A stretch of 64,000 nucleotides of DNA from Pseudomonadota bacterium (GCA_018241425.1 JAFEDU010000002.1:558001-622000); one strand, 5' to 3'. Positions 17,257-25,822 are shown, counted from the stretch's first letter. Translations and numbers: made by a program. The notes: generated from the letters alone by a model not told the origin.

Positions 17257-17718
17257 TCAGGTGCCGGCAGGCACGCGCGCCAGACACTCCAGTTCGACCT
17301 GGGCGCCGCGCGCCAACCCGTTGGCGCCGAGCGCGCTGCGCGCCGGCAGGCGGTCGGGCCTGAAGTAGGTGACGTAGATGCGGTTGAAATCTTCCCAGTG
17401 CGACATGTCGGCCAGCATGACGGTGCACTTCACGACGTCATCGAAGCCCGCGCCGGCCTGCTTCAGGACCCCGCCCACGCTTTCCAGGGTGTTGTGGACC
17501 TGCGCCGAGAAGTCCGCCGGCAGCGTGCCGTCGGGGCCCAGGCCGATCTGGCCGGACAGGATGATGAGGTCCCCGGAGCGCACCGCGGCCGAGAAGGGGG
17601 CATGCGGGACACTCGACTTGTAGTACACGGAAGGGGCGCGGGGCGCAGGGGCCGCGCAGGCGGCGACGAGCACCAGGGCGGCGGCTGAAGCGAGTCGGAG
17701 CGGGACCTGCGGGATCAT
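17257..17718 (-). CDS. Exported RidA-family lipoprotein
   Basis: The 153-residue protein starts with a hydrophobic leader ending in LVAAC, a lipobox, so it is probably a periplasmic lipoprotein. The rest is a RidA/YjgF domain (SGDLIILSGQIGLGPDGTL, QVHNTLESVGGVLKQAGAGFDDVVKCTVML, PARSALGANGLARGAQVELECLA). Cytosolic RidA enzymes hydrolyse reactive enamine/imine intermediates and use an arginine near the position seen here in LPARSALG. Export of such a protein is uncommon. The ATG at 17718 follows AAGGAAC. Confidence 0.8.
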   Translation of the reverse strand: MIPQVPLRLASAAALVLVAACAAPAPRAPSVYYKSSVPHAPFSAAVRSGDLIILSGQIGLGPDGTLPADFSAQVHNTLESVGGVLKQAGAGFDDVVKCTVMLADMSHWEDFNRIYVTYFRPDRLPARSALGANGLARGAQVELECLARVPAGT

Positions 17719-17888
17719 GTGGGGTTCCTTGTGACGGACCGAAGCTGCATGAAGCGTAGCCAGTACCGACCCGGGCCGCCAACCCTCAGGTCTTTGCCTC
17801 GTGTCGGCCGCACCCACATAATGACTGGCACCGTACCGGCGCGGCGACCGCCGCGCCCGTTCAGCGCTCGGACAGCACAGGGACCGTG

Positions 17889-18431
17889 ATGAACCCACAG
17901 ACCACCCATGCCCTGACCACCGCAGCTATCATCGCCCTGATCGCGTGGCGACTCTACGCGCGTATCAAGCGCAACATCGGCCGCCAGCGCCTGAGCCACG
18001 TGCGCCCTTGGATCACGCTCGTGCTGTTCCCGGTACTGATCGGCCTCATCGCCGTGGGCACGCTGTCCTCCCCCCTCAAGGAGGAGATGCTCGCCGGCGG
18101 GGTGCTCCTGGGCATCGCGCTCGGGGTGCTCGGGCAACGACTGACGCGCTACGAGGTGACCCCCGAGGGACTCTTTTACACGCCCAGTGCCCACCTCGGG
18201 ATCGCGCTGTCGACGGTGTTCATCTGCCGCATCGCCTACCGGTTCGTGGTGCAGGGTTTCCCCAGCGACGGCGGGTTTGCGACGCATCAGCCGATCACGC
18301 CGCTGACGCTCGTCATCTTCGGCACGCTCGCCGGCTACTACTGCACCTACGCGGTCGGCCTGCTGCGCTGGTACTTCAGCGTAAAGCGCAGCGCTCCGTC
18401 GCAGCCGGCGACCGACACTCAGCGCTCGTAG
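17889..18431 (+). CDS. DUF1453/CcdC-like membrane protein
   Basis: This 180-residue protein has about four or five TM segments, for example HALTTAAIIALIAWRLYARIK, WITLVLFPVLIGLIAVG, EMLAGGVLLGIALGVLGQRL and PLTLVIFGTLAGYYCTYAVG. The pattern resembles the DUF1453 (CcdC-like) family of unknown function. ATG 17889 is chosen over the adjacent GTG at 17886. The last 13 bases overlap the end of the convergent acetyltransferase gene. Confidence 0.6.
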   Translation: MNPQTTHALTTAAIIALIAWRLYARIKRNIGRQRLSHVRPWITLVLFPVLIGLIAVGTLSSPLKEEMLAGGVLLGIALGVLGQRLTRYEVTPEGLFYTPSAHLGIALSTVFICRIAYRFVVQGFPSDGGFATHQPITPLTLVIFGTLAGYYCTYAVGLLRWYFSVKRSAPSQPATDTQRS

Positions 18432-18859
18432 CGGATGAACGAGGTGCGGTGCGCGAGCGTGTCGTACAGGGCGCGCCCGTCGGCATTGAACTCCTGCGTC
18501 ATCCAGTAGACCTCGGCCGCCTGGGCCGCATCCGCGGCCTCATAGACCGCCTGGATCAGCGCGCGTCCCACGCCGCCGCCCCGTTGTGCGGGATCGACGT
18601 AGAGGTCCTCGAGATAGCAGATCTCCTTCAGCGCCCAGGTGCTGGAATGGAACAGGTAGTGGACGAAGCCGGCCAGCCGCCCGTCGCGCTCGGCGACCAG
18701 ACCAAACGGGGCCCGGCCCGGATCGGCCAGACGCGCAAACGTGGTGGCGGTCACCTCCTCGGGCAGGCGCCGGCGGTAGAAATGCAGGTAGCCCTGCCAC
18801 AGCGTCCGCCACTCCTCACGGTCCTTGACACTCAACGGTCGAATGCGAGTCTCGGCCAC
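18419..18859 (-). CDS. GNAT-family N-acetyltransferase
   Basis: The 146-residue protein is a single GNAT domain. Motif A shows ICYLEDLYVDPAQRGGGVGRALI with the acetyl-CoA pyrophosphate loop QRGGGVG, and the C-terminal part reads YWMTQEFNADGRALYDTLAHRTSFIRYER. It transfers an acetyl group from acetyl-CoA to an amine. The target cannot be predicted. It is convergent with, and overlaps by 13 bases, the membrane protein gene at 17889. Confidence 0.85.
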   Translation of the reverse strand: MAETRIRPLSVKDREEWRTLWQGYLHFYRRRLPEEVTATTFARLADPGRAPFGLVAERDGRLAGFVHYLFHSSTWALKEICYLEDLYVDPAQRGGGVGRALIQAVYEAADAAQAAEVYWMTQEFNADGRALYDTLAHRTSFIRYER

Positions 18860-19044
18860 GGTCGTCTCCGCTTACGGTAAGCCCGGCAGGCTGGCGTTGA
18901 GTGTAAGCGCGGCGGGTCACAAGCTCACGCGCCGCACCGCTTAAGCGTTGGGCGCCTATTGACTTTGAACGGGCCGCTAAAGGATGGTGCGGTAAGCCCC
19001 AAGGCCGCCTCCCGGCGGCGCCCGCGAAAGAAGAATCTCACACG

Positions 19045-20412
19045 ATGCATGCCCCGGAGCAGGTCACGGACGCCTGCCGCGCCTCCCCGAGCGGGTGCCG
19101 GCGCGCCCGCGCGCTGGCGGTGTTCGGCGGTACTGCGCTCCTCCTTGCGCTCGCCCACGCGGCGGCCGCGGCCGATCCGGACCCGCCGACGGGGCTCGCC
19201 GACCCTGCCGCGCTGCGCGCGACCGTCTACGGCACCCCGCCGCAGGACATCGCCCCGCTGCCGCAGACGGTCCCGCTCCAGGAGATCGACATCCGGCTCC
19301 CGTGGGCGCGCCCCCTGCCGAAGGTGCTGTGGTTCGATGCGCGGCTGCGCTGCTGGTTCAGCGCCCAGGACAAGCCGGCCCCGCTCGCGATCGTGATCGC
19401 CGGCACCGGGTCGGACGGCAACACCGCGAAGCTCGCGCTGTTGCGCGCGGTGCTCTATGCCGACGGCTACCACGTGCTGACGATGCCCTCGCCGACCTTC
19501 CCGGGCTTCATCGCCGCCGCCTCCAGCACCGGGGTCGCGGGCGATCTGGTACAGGACAGCCAGGACCTCTACCACGCCGCCGCCGCCATCATTGCGCACC
19601 TCCCGAAGCGGGTGCGCATCACCGACGTCGACATCCTGGGCTACTCCCTGGGCGGCGCGCACGCGGCGGTGGTCAAGGCCCTGGACGCGAAGGAGGGGAC
19701 CCTCAGGATCCGGCGTGCGGTGATGATCAACCCGCCGGTGAGCCTGTTCGACTCCATGCGGCGGCTCGACCGCCTGTTCACACGCAGCATCGGCGACGGC
19801 GCGCAGGGACTGGATGCGCTCTACCGCCGGGTGTATGTGCGCCTCGCCAATTACTTCCGCGCCGCAGACCAGGTGCGCATCGAGGATGCCAACCTCATGG
19901 CCGCCGCGGGCGCCGTGCTGCGTACCGACCAGGATTTCCAGGCCGCGGTGGCTCTCACGTTCCGCATCGCGCTCGTGAACGTGTTCTACGCCGGGGACCT
20001 GTACGCCGGCACCGGGGTCGTCACCGATCCCGCCCACCCGCCGCAGCCGGGCGATTCCACCGATGCGGTGGTGCAGAAGCTCTTCGGGATGACCTTCGAT
20101 GACTACTTCGAGCGGGTGTTCCTGCCGTACTACCTTGCGCACAAGGGCGGCGCCACGCGCGAGTCGCTGCTCGCCGAGAGCCGGCTCCAGGTCATCGGCG
20201 ACACGCTGCGCGCGAGCCCCGACTACTACGTGCTCACCAATTCCGACGACCTGATCCTGGACCCGCAGGAGCTGCAGTGGCTGCGCACGACGTTCGTGGG
20301 CCGCATCAAGGTCTACGACCACGGCGGCCACCTAGGGAACCTGGGCGAGCGCGATCAGATGGAGGACCTCAGGCGCATGCTCGCCGGGCAGTGGGCCGGG
20401 GACGCGCCGTGA
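19045..20412 (+). CDS. Exported alpha/beta hydrolase, MlaA-linked
   Basis: The 455-residue protein has a signal peptide (hydrophobic core AVFGGTALLLALAHAAAAA) and an alpha/beta-hydrolase fold. The nucleophile elbow is GYSLGG, with a plausible acid and histidine late in the chain (NSDDLILD and YDHGGHLGN). It is probably a serine esterase or lipase acting in the periplasm. Its stop overlaps the mlaA start by four bases (GTGA) and mlaA in turn overlaps the next gene. This suggests a lipid substrate in the cell envelope, which is inference from context. Confidence 0.72.
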   Translation: MHAPEQVTDACRASPSGCRRARALAVFGGTALLLALAHAAAAADPDPPTGLADPAALRATVYGTPPQDIAPLPQTVPLQEIDIRLPWARPLPKVLWFDARLRCWFSAQDKPAPLAIVIAGTGSDGNTAKLALLRAVLYADGYHVLTMPSPTFPGFIAAASSTGVAGDLVQDSQDLYHAAAAIIAHLPKRVRITDVDILGYSLGGAHAAVVKALDAKEGTLRIRRAVMINPPVSLFDSMRRLDRLFTRSIGDGAQGLDALYRRVYVRLANYFRAADQVRIEDANLMAAAGAVLRTDQDFQAAVALTFRIALVNVFYAGDLYAGTGVVTDPAHPPQPGDSTDAVVQKLFGMTFDDYFERVFLPYYLAHKGGATRESLLAESRLQVIGDTLRASPDYYVLTNSDDLILDPQELQWLRTTFVGRIKVYDHGGHLGNLGERDQMEDLRRMLAGQWAGDAP

Positions 20413-21293
20413 GGGTGCTGCGCCTCGCACCCCTGCTGCTCGCCCTGGCCCTCGCGGGCTGCGCCACCGGCGAGTTCTCCATGCGCACGCTGCCGCCGGA
20501 CACCCCGGCGGCCGACAACGCGGCCGCCGTGAAGCAGGCGCTCGCGCAACGGCAGGCGCTCACCCAGGCGCACGGCGCCCCGGCGACGCTGCCGCCGGAC
20601 GTCGGGCCGCCGCTGACCGCCGCCGAAGTGCCCTCGCTTGCGACCTACGATCCCTGGGAACGGGTGAACCGGTTCACCTACCGCTTCAACGCGCGCTTCG
20701 ACCAGTGGGTGTTCCTGCCGGTCGCGGACACTTACCGTCGCCTGCCCGCACCGGTGCGCGGCGGCGTGCACAACTTCTTCGGCAATCTCTCCGAGGTGGT
20801 GAGCACGCTCAATTACGGCGCCCAGCTGCGCTTAGGCCCCGGCGGCCGCAGCCTCGGCCGCTTCGTCATCAACAGCACCCTCGGGATCGGGGGCCTGTTC
20901 GACGTTGCGACGCTCTGGCACATCCCGGCCGCGCCCACCGGGTTCGGGCAGACCCTCGCGCGCTGGGGCGTCCACCCGGGCCCGTACTTCGTGATGCCGC
21001 TGCTGGGCCCGTCGAGCGCCCGCGACGGCTTCGGCTGGGTCACCGATTTCGGGACCAACTACGCCATCAACATCCTCAACCTGTACCGGGGCACGGCCGG
21101 CTGGGCACTCACGCCGCTCAACGCGGTCGACATCCGCTCCAATACCAGCTTCCGTTACTACTCCACCGGCTCGCCGTTCGAGTACGACACGGTGCGCTTC
21201 CTGCTCGTGCGCAAGACGCTGATCCAGGACGATGCCCTGCGGCTCTGGCAGCGCCGCGGCGATCCGCCCGGTGGGGCGCCGGCCGGGGAATGA
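20409..21293 (+). CDS. mlaA: MlaA (VacJ) outer-membrane phospholipid transport lipoprotein
   Basis: This 294-residue lipoprotein starts at GTG 20409 with a lipobox LALAGC. Its body matches MlaA: YDPWERVNRFTYRFN, FLPVADTYRRLPAPVRGGVHNFFGNLSEV, GRFVINSTLGIGGLFDVA and GPYFVMPLLGPSSARDGFG. MlaA sits in the outer membrane and removes misplaced phospholipids from the outer leaflet. The rest of the Mla system (mlaBCDEF) is absent from the window. It overlaps both the hydrolase before it (GTGA) and the DUF4105 gene after it (ATGA). Confidence 0.92.
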   Translation: MRVLRLAPLLLALALAGCATGEFSMRTLPPDTPAADNAAAVKQALAQRQALTQAHGAPATLPPDVGPPLTAAEVPSLATYDPWERVNRFTYRFNARFDQWVFLPVADTYRRLPAPVRGGVHNFFGNLSEVVSTLNYGAQLRLGPGGRSLGRFVINSTLGIGGLFDVATLWHIPAAPTGFGQTLARWGVHPGPYFVMPLLGPSSARDGFGWVTDFGTNYAINILNLYRGTAGWALTPLNAVDIRSNTSFRYYSTGSPFEYDTVRFLLVRKTLIQDDALRLWQRRGDPPGGAPAGE

Positions 21294-22315
21294 GCCCCGG
21301 TGGGCCGCCGCGGATCCTTGCGAACGTGCGCACCGCACTCATGATCCTCGCCACCCTCGCGGTCATAGGCGCCGGCACATGGGGGCTCCTGGCGCTGTGG
21401 TTCCAGGCACCCGGAGGACCGGCGCTGCGCGGGATCCTGATGCTCCTGTGGGCGGTACTGGCGGTGACGCTGCTCTCGAGCGCCTGGCGCGGACACCCCG
21501 CGGTGGGATTCGCAGGGTTTGCGCTCGCACTCGGGGTCCTCGTCCTGTGGTGGCTGACGCTGCGACCCTCCAATGACCGCGACTGGGCGCCGGACGTCGC
21601 CCGCACCGCCATGGCGGAGGTCCGCGGCGAGGAGCTGACGGTGCACGACGTGCGGGACTTCAACTGGCGCACCGACCACGACTTCGATGTGCGCTGGGAG
21701 ACCCGGCACTACGACCTGGGCGCGGTGCGCACCCTGGACATGGTCACCTCCTACTGGGAGAGCCCGGCGATCGCCCACGTCATCTTCTCGTTCGGCTTCG
21801 CGGACGGGCAGCAGCTGGCCTTCTCGGTGGAGATCCGCCGCGAGAGCCACGAGCAGTACAACGAGATCGGCGGCTTCTTCAAGGAGTTCGAGCTCAGCAT
21901 CATCGCCGCCGACGAGCGCGACGTGATCCGCGTGCGCACCAACGTGCGCGGCGAGGATGACTACCTGTACCGGGTGCGGCTGCCGCAGGCGGACATCCGG
22001 GCGCTGCTGCTCGCCTACGTGCAGCAGATGAATGCGCTTGCGCGCACACCGCGCTTCTACAACACCATCACGGTGAACTGCACGACGCTCGTGTACCACA
22101 TGATGCAGCGCATCGTGGGGCGGTTGCCGTTCAGCTACCGGGTGCTGTTCTCAGGCTACCTGCCGGGCTACGTCTACGAGGTCGGCGGCCTCGACACCCG
22201 CTACCCGCTGGCCGAGCTCAAGCGCCTGGGGCGGATCACGGAGCGTGCCAGGGCAGCCGACGCGCGCCCCGACTTCAGCGCGGCGATCCGCGCCGGGATC
22301 CCGCCGCTGCCCTAG
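21290..22315 (+). CDS. DUF4105 membrane protein
   Basis: The 341-residue protein begins with three hydrophobic helices (ALMILATLAVIGAGTWGLLALWF; ILMLLWAVLAVTLLSSAW; FALALGVLVLWWLTL). A DUF4105-type extracytoplasmic domain follows: RDFNWRTDHDFDVRWETR, SYWESPAIAHVIFSFGF, FYNTITVNCTTLVYHMM and SGYLPGYVYEVGGLD. The function of this family is unknown; the NCTT segment resembles a papain-like cysteine motif but this is not proven. It overlaps the mlaA stop (ATGA) and ends four bases into the convergent lectin gene. Confidence 0.75.
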   Translation: MSPGGPPRILANVRTALMILATLAVIGAGTWGLLALWFQAPGGPALRGILMLLWAVLAVTLLSSAWRGHPAVGFAGFALALGVLVLWWLTLRPSNDRDWAPDVARTAMAEVRGEELTVHDVRDFNWRTDHDFDVRWETRHYDLGAVRTLDMVTSYWESPAIAHVIFSFGFADGQQLAFSVEIRRESHEQYNEIGGFFKEFELSIIAADERDVIRVRTNVRGEDDYLYRVRLPQADIRALLLAYVQQMNALARTPRFYNTITVNCTTLVYHMMQRIVGRLPFSYRVLFSGYLPGYVYEVGGLDTRYPLAELKRLGRITERARAADARPDFSAAIRAGIPPLP

Positions 22316-22773
22316 TGCACCTGCCACTGCTGGGTGGGTGCCCCATTGCAGGTGTTGATCACCAGGGGCACGCCCTCGGCATCGGTGCCGCCCAGGGACT
22401 CCAGGCACTTGCCGCCGATGCCGACGATCTGGCCGTTGCTGTAGCTCCACTGCTGGCCCGGGCTGCCGTTGCAGCGCACGTAGATGACGCGCGCGCCATC
22501 GACCGGGGCCGAGCCGTTCACGTCCAGGCAGCTGCCGCCGATGCCGGTGATCTGCCCGTTGGCGATGGTCCAGTACTGCTGCGCCTTGCCGACACAGTGG
22601 CGCAGGCGGACCTGCGTGCCGTCGATCGGGTAGCCGTGCCAGGGCACGAGCACGCACTCGTTGGTATTGGCCGCCACCAGGAGGTTGCCGGAGGCGCAGC
22701 CCGGCAGCGCGCCGTACAGGACCGCCGCCAGGAGCAGGGCGGCAATAAAGCGCAGGTTCACTCGATGGTCCAT
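22312..22773 (-). CDS. Secreted ricin-type beta-trefoil lectin 2
   Basis: This 153-residue protein has a signal peptide with a lipobox-like LPGC. Three trefoil repeats follow with the C-x-D/E...Q-x-W pattern: ECVLVPWHG...QQYWTI, SCLDVNGSA...GQQWSY and KCLESLGGT...TQQWQV. Such folds bind carbohydrates or serve as secreted binding modules. The ATG at 22773 lies 16 bases inside the preceding lectin gene, so the two are translationally coupled. It is the last gene of the minus-strand run that begins with the GrrA-like precursor. Confidence 0.78.
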   Translation of the reverse strand: MDHRVNLRFIAALLLAAVLYGALPGCASGNLLVAANTNECVLVPWHGYPIDGTQVRLRHCVGKAQQYWTIANGQITGIGGSCLDVNGSAPVDGARVIYVRCNGSPGQQWSYSNGQIVGIGGKCLESLGGTDAEGVPLVINTCNGAPTQQWQVH

Positions 22774-23213
22774 GTCTGGCTCCCGGTGCCGGGCTTGCAG
22801 GCGGCCAGCACCAGCGGGGTGCTGTCGGCGCTGCTGCCGTCGGTGGTGTCGATGCAGGTGTTGCCCGGGCCCATGAGCGCGCCACCGTTCACCTGCCACT
22901 GCTGGCTCGCGCGGCCGTTGCACTTCACGATGATGATCTGCGCACCCGGGACCGGCCGGCTGCCCATGATGTCGATGCAGACCCCGTTGTCGCCCGCGAG
23001 CGTGCCCCCGCTCACCGTCCAGTTCTGGTTGGGCGAGCCGTGGCAGTGGAAGAGGATCAGCTGCGAGCCGTCCGTGGTGTCCCCACGCGCGATGTCGATG
23101 CAGCCCCCGAGGCTGTTCACCAGCTGCGCCGCGGGCAGCGGGGCGGCGGCGCCGGCGCACAGCCCCGCAAGCGCGAGCACCGCCGCGAGGCTGCCGTTGC
23201 CCGCCCGGCTCAT
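22758..23213 (-). CDS. Secreted ricin-type beta-trefoil lectin 1
   Basis: The 151-residue protein has a signal peptide (ending near PLPAAQ) and a complete ricin-B trefoil of three repeats: GCIDIARGD...NQNWTV, VCIDIMGSR...QQWQV and TCIDTTDGS...SQTWTI. The C-I-D and Q-x-W positions are well kept. It overlaps the upstream I78-like gene by four bases (ATGA) and the downstream lectin gene by 16 bases. Duplication of one ancestral gene probably gave the two lectins. Its role with the RiPP genes is not known. Confidence 0.8.
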   Translation of the reverse strand: MSRAGNGSLAAVLALAGLCAGAAAPLPAAQLVNSLGGCIDIARGDTTDGSQLILFHCHGSPNQNWTVSGGTLAGDNGVCIDIMGSRPVPGAQIIIVKCNGRASQQWQVNGGALMGPGNTCIDTTDGSSADSTPLVLAACKPGTGSQTWTIE

Positions 23214-23941
23214 TCCCACACCGCCGTGGCGATGCGGCCGTCCCTGTCGAGGATCAGGGTCAGGCGGTTCGGGTTCGAGTCCGCGCTCGCGATGCCATCG
23301 CCGGGGCGGATGACGCGCAGCAGGGCCGGCAGCTGTTCCTCCCGCACGAGCTCGCCCGCGGGCTTGCCCGGAGCGGACGCGCCGCGGGCGAGGAAGTACT
23401 TGCCCAGGCACTTGGCGCAGTCCTCGGTGGTGTCCTTGCCCTCGACGTAACCGGGGAGCGAGGTCACGCTCACCGAGTCCAGCGCCCCGTGGACGTTCAC
23501 GCCCTTGAAGGGGTGGTTGGTCTCCAGCGGGAAGATGGCCTCGACGGTCTCGAACCCGCTCGCCTCCACCGCTTCGGACGGAGCTCGCGCGACCAGGATC
23601 AGCTGCAGGATGCCATCGGCGGGCACCCCACGGGTGAGGGGCACGAGCTCGGCTTCCTCCCAGCCGCCAGTGCTCGCCTGCCCGCGGACCCGGATGATGT
23701 CCATGACGGGGGCGTGGCTGGTCCTGATCACCTCGACGCTCGTGATCTTGAGGACCGGCGCGCGCAAGCCGCGGTCGTCGGGGGAGCCGTTCACCGCCGG
23801 CACGTCCATCGGCGGGAGGCCGGTGCGCTGGACGCCCTCGGGCGGTGGCGGGGGCGCAGGCGGGGCCGCGAAGGCGAGGGTGCCAAGAACGCCGCTCGCC
23901 AGGGCGGCCGCTGCGGCGATCAGGGTGCCGGAAGATTTCAT
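23210..23941 (-). CDS. Secreted protein of the Grr locus with I78-like C-terminus
   Basis: The 243-residue protein has a signal peptide (about 1-26) and a proline-rich linker (APPAPPPPPEG). An unrecognised beta-rich middle region (about 50-190) includes a possible metal or redox motif CAKC (TTEDCAKCLGKYF). The last 40 residues, with LLRVIRPGDGIASADSNPNR and ILDRDGRIATAVWE, resemble peptidase inhibitor I78 proteins of the potato-inhibitor-like fold. The gene lies 42 bases after the radical SAM maturase and overlaps lectin 1 by four bases. It might inhibit a protease or bind the modified peptide; both are speculation. Confidence 0.55.
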   Translation of the reverse strand: MKSSGTLIAAAAALASGVLGTLAFAAPPAPPPPPEGVQRTGLPPMDVPAVNGSPDDRGLRAPVLKITSVEVIRTSHAPVMDIIRVRGQASTGGWEEAELVPLTRGVPADGILQLILVARAPSEAVEASGFETVEAIFPLETNHPFKGVNVHGALDSVSVTSLPGYVEGKDTTEDCAKCLGKYFLARGASAPGKPAGELVREEQLPALLRVIRPGDGIASADSNPNRLTLILDRDGRIATAVWE

Positions 23942-23983
23942 GGTCGGGTTCTCCTAGGGAGGCGTCGTTCGGTTGGTTTGCGG

Positions 23984-25201
23984 TCAGGTCGCAGGCGCGG
24001 CGCGCGCGCTGCCTGCGGCCATGGGGGCAGGCGCCAGCGCCTCGGGCGGTACGGCCTCGAGGCCCCGCTGCACCTGTTCGAAGGCCTCGAGCACGAGGTC
24101 GGTCGGGACCATCTGGGTGAGCGCGCAGAAGGCGGTGCGGGTGCTCCCGAAGGTGCCGTTCTCGGTGAGCTTGTTCACCGGTGCGCCGCCGCCGCACACC
24201 GAGAAGTACCCGCACTCGGCGCGGCAGCGCTCGACGCCGGCCGCGATGTCGCGCGTCATCGCGGCGAGGACGGGGCTGGCGCGCATCTCCTCCAGCGAGT
24301 CGCGCACGATGTTGCCGATCAGGAAGTCGCCGTAGGCGTCGTTCTTCAGGCCCAGGAGCTCCGGGGAGAAGGTCGCGACGTTGCCGTGGCAGTCGACATT
24401 CAGCATCGCGAACGGCTCGACCTGGATGTTCTGCACCTCATCCTCGCCCGGGCGGAAGATGCGCGGCAGGAGACTGTCGATCTCGCGGATGAAGCGGATA
24501 CCGCCCTCCCGCCGCGCGAGGCGCCAGAAGCTGCGCAGGAACTGCCGGTAGCGTCCCTGCGGGTCCGCACTGGCAAAGAGTCCCGAGACGTGCGCGCCCT
24601 CGGACTCCTCCACGTTGAAGCACACGTCCTCGATGCCCTCGGCGCGGTAGAACCCGAGCAGCACCTCAGGCTCGAGCAGGCTGTGCTCGCTGAGTACGGT
24701 GATGACGTGGAATGGGATGCCCTGCGCCTTCAGCAGGCGGATGCCGGCGAGCGTGCGATCGAAGGTGCTGCGGCCGTCACGGGTGAGCCGGTGCTCGTCG
24801 TTGAAGCGCCGCGGGCCATCGATGCTGACCCCGATCCCGACCTGCCACTGGCGCAGGAGGCTGCACCAGCGTTCCGAGAGCAGCATGCCGTTCGTCTGGA
24901 ACGAGTGGCGCACCGTCACGTCCGCGGGCCTGAGCGCCTCGATGGTCGCGAACGCCTGCTCGTAGAACTCCACCGGCACCACCAATGGCTCGCCCGCGTG
25001 CCAGATAATCGTGAGCTCCGGGGCGCACCAGCCGGAGGCGAACACCCGGGCGAAGAGCGCGCGGACGGTGTCCGGGCTCATGACCGACCTGTCGCTGCGC
25101 CCGGGAAGGTAGCAGTAGCTGCAGGCGATGTTGCAGAAGGGCGTGGGCTGGGCGACCACCACGCTGATGCGCGGCGTCACGGCAGGTTCGCGAAGTCCCA
25201 T
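23984..25201 (-). CDS. grrM: GrrM-like radical SAM/SPASM RiPP maturase
   Basis: The 405-residue enzyme has the radical SAM cluster motif CNIACSYC (Cys23, Cys27, Cys30), then YLPGR and WHAGEPLV as in peptide-modifying SPASM proteins. The C-terminal SPASM half carries Cys-rich ligands (CRAECGYFSVCGGG and later FCALT) for auxiliary 4Fe-4S clusters. The pattern matches the GrrM/OscB group, which forms cyclophane bonds between an aromatic ring and the residue two positions on in Gly-rich precursors. The substrate gene lies 26 bases upstream. GTG or other starts a few codons in cannot be excluded because no strong ribosome site marks ATG 25201. Confidence 0.88.
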   Translation of the reverse strand: MGLREPAVTPRISVVVAQPTPFCNIACSYCYLPGRSDRSVMSPDTVRALFARVFASGWCAPELTIIWHAGEPLVVPVEFYEQAFATIEALRPADVTVRHSFQTNGMLLSERWCSLLRQWQVGIGVSIDGPRRFNDEHRLTRDGRSTFDRTLAGIRLLKAQGIPFHVITVLSEHSLLEPEVLLGFYRAEGIEDVCFNVEESEGAHVSGLFASADPQGRYRQFLRSFWRLARREGGIRFIREIDSLLPRIFRPGEDEVQNIQVEPFAMLNVDCHGNVATFSPELLGLKNDAYGDFLIGNIVRDSLEEMRASPVLAAMTRDIAAGVERCRAECGYFSVCGGGAPVNKLTENGTFGSTRTAFCALTQMVPTDLVLEAFEQVQRGLEAVPPEALAPAPMAAGSARAAPAT

Positions 25202-25227
25202 GGCGGCTCGCGCGGCAGGGAAGCGGC

Positions 25228-25653
25228 TTACCAGTTATGCCAGAAGTTGTGCCAGCCGTTGTTCCAGTTGTTCCAGCCGCCGTTGTTCCAGCCGCCGCCG
25301 TTACCCCAGTTGTGCCACCCATTGCCCCAGTTGTGCCAGTTCGGCCAGCCGAAGCCGCCGTTGCCCCAGCCGAAGTGCCAGCGGCCCCAGCCGCCGTTGC
25401 CCCACCAGGTGGGCGACGCCCCATCGCTCGCCGGCGTCCCGATCGCGGCGGACCCGGGCGCGCCCGGGGCCATCTCGGCCACACCGGTGCGGATCGCCTT
25501 CAGCCGCTCGGCGACACCCGCATCGCTCGTCGGGGCCGAGCCCGAGGGCAGGGCGGTCGCGGTCGAGGAGAGCGCCAGCACCAGCGAGGCGCCGAGGGCA
25601 CCCTGGGGAAGCACGTAGGCCAGGGCTCGGGTGATGCGTTTCTGGGCGGACAT
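25228..25653 (-). CDS. grrA: GrrA-like Trp/Gly/Asn-rich RiPP precursor
   Basis: The 141-residue precursor has a basic hydrophobic N-terminus (about 1-36, possible secretion signal), a leader with GVAERLKAIRTGVAE (46-60) and a core from about residue 82 to the C-terminus. The core is almost only Trp, Gly, Asn, His and Phe and contains twelve W-x-N triads (WGN, WPN, WHN and WNN). W-x-N is a three-residue cyclophane site for GrrM/OscB-type enzymes. The ATG at 25653 opens the minus-strand operon grrA-grrM-I78-lectin-lectin. The product would be a heavily cross-linked, rigid peptide, probably exported. No dedicated protease or transporter is visible nearby. Confidence 0.88.
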   Translation of the reverse strand: MSAQKRITRALAYVLPQGALGASLVLALSSTATALPSGSAPTSDAGVAERLKAIRTGVAEMAPGAPGSAAIGTPASDGASPTWWGNGGWGRWHFGWGNGGFGWPNWHNWGNGWHNWGNGGGWNNGGWNNWNNGWHNFWHNW

Positions 25654-25822
25654 GGCGGTTCCCCGACTGTTTGTGTGCTTGTGGTGCCGGATCAGCGCGT
25701 GAGGATAATTGCCACCGCCCCCGGGGTGAAGCCCCCCGAAAGGACGAGTTGTCTCGGCACAGGCGTTGCCTTGTACTCCGGGGCGGCGGCTCAGGCCCCG
25801 CTACCAGAAGGGACCGGACTCC

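Noticed and set aside
25228..25410. Tandem repeat resembling a CRISPR or satellite array
   Set aside because: The repeats are in frame with, and explained by, the W-x-N core of the precursor gene; unit length is irregular and there are no spacers.
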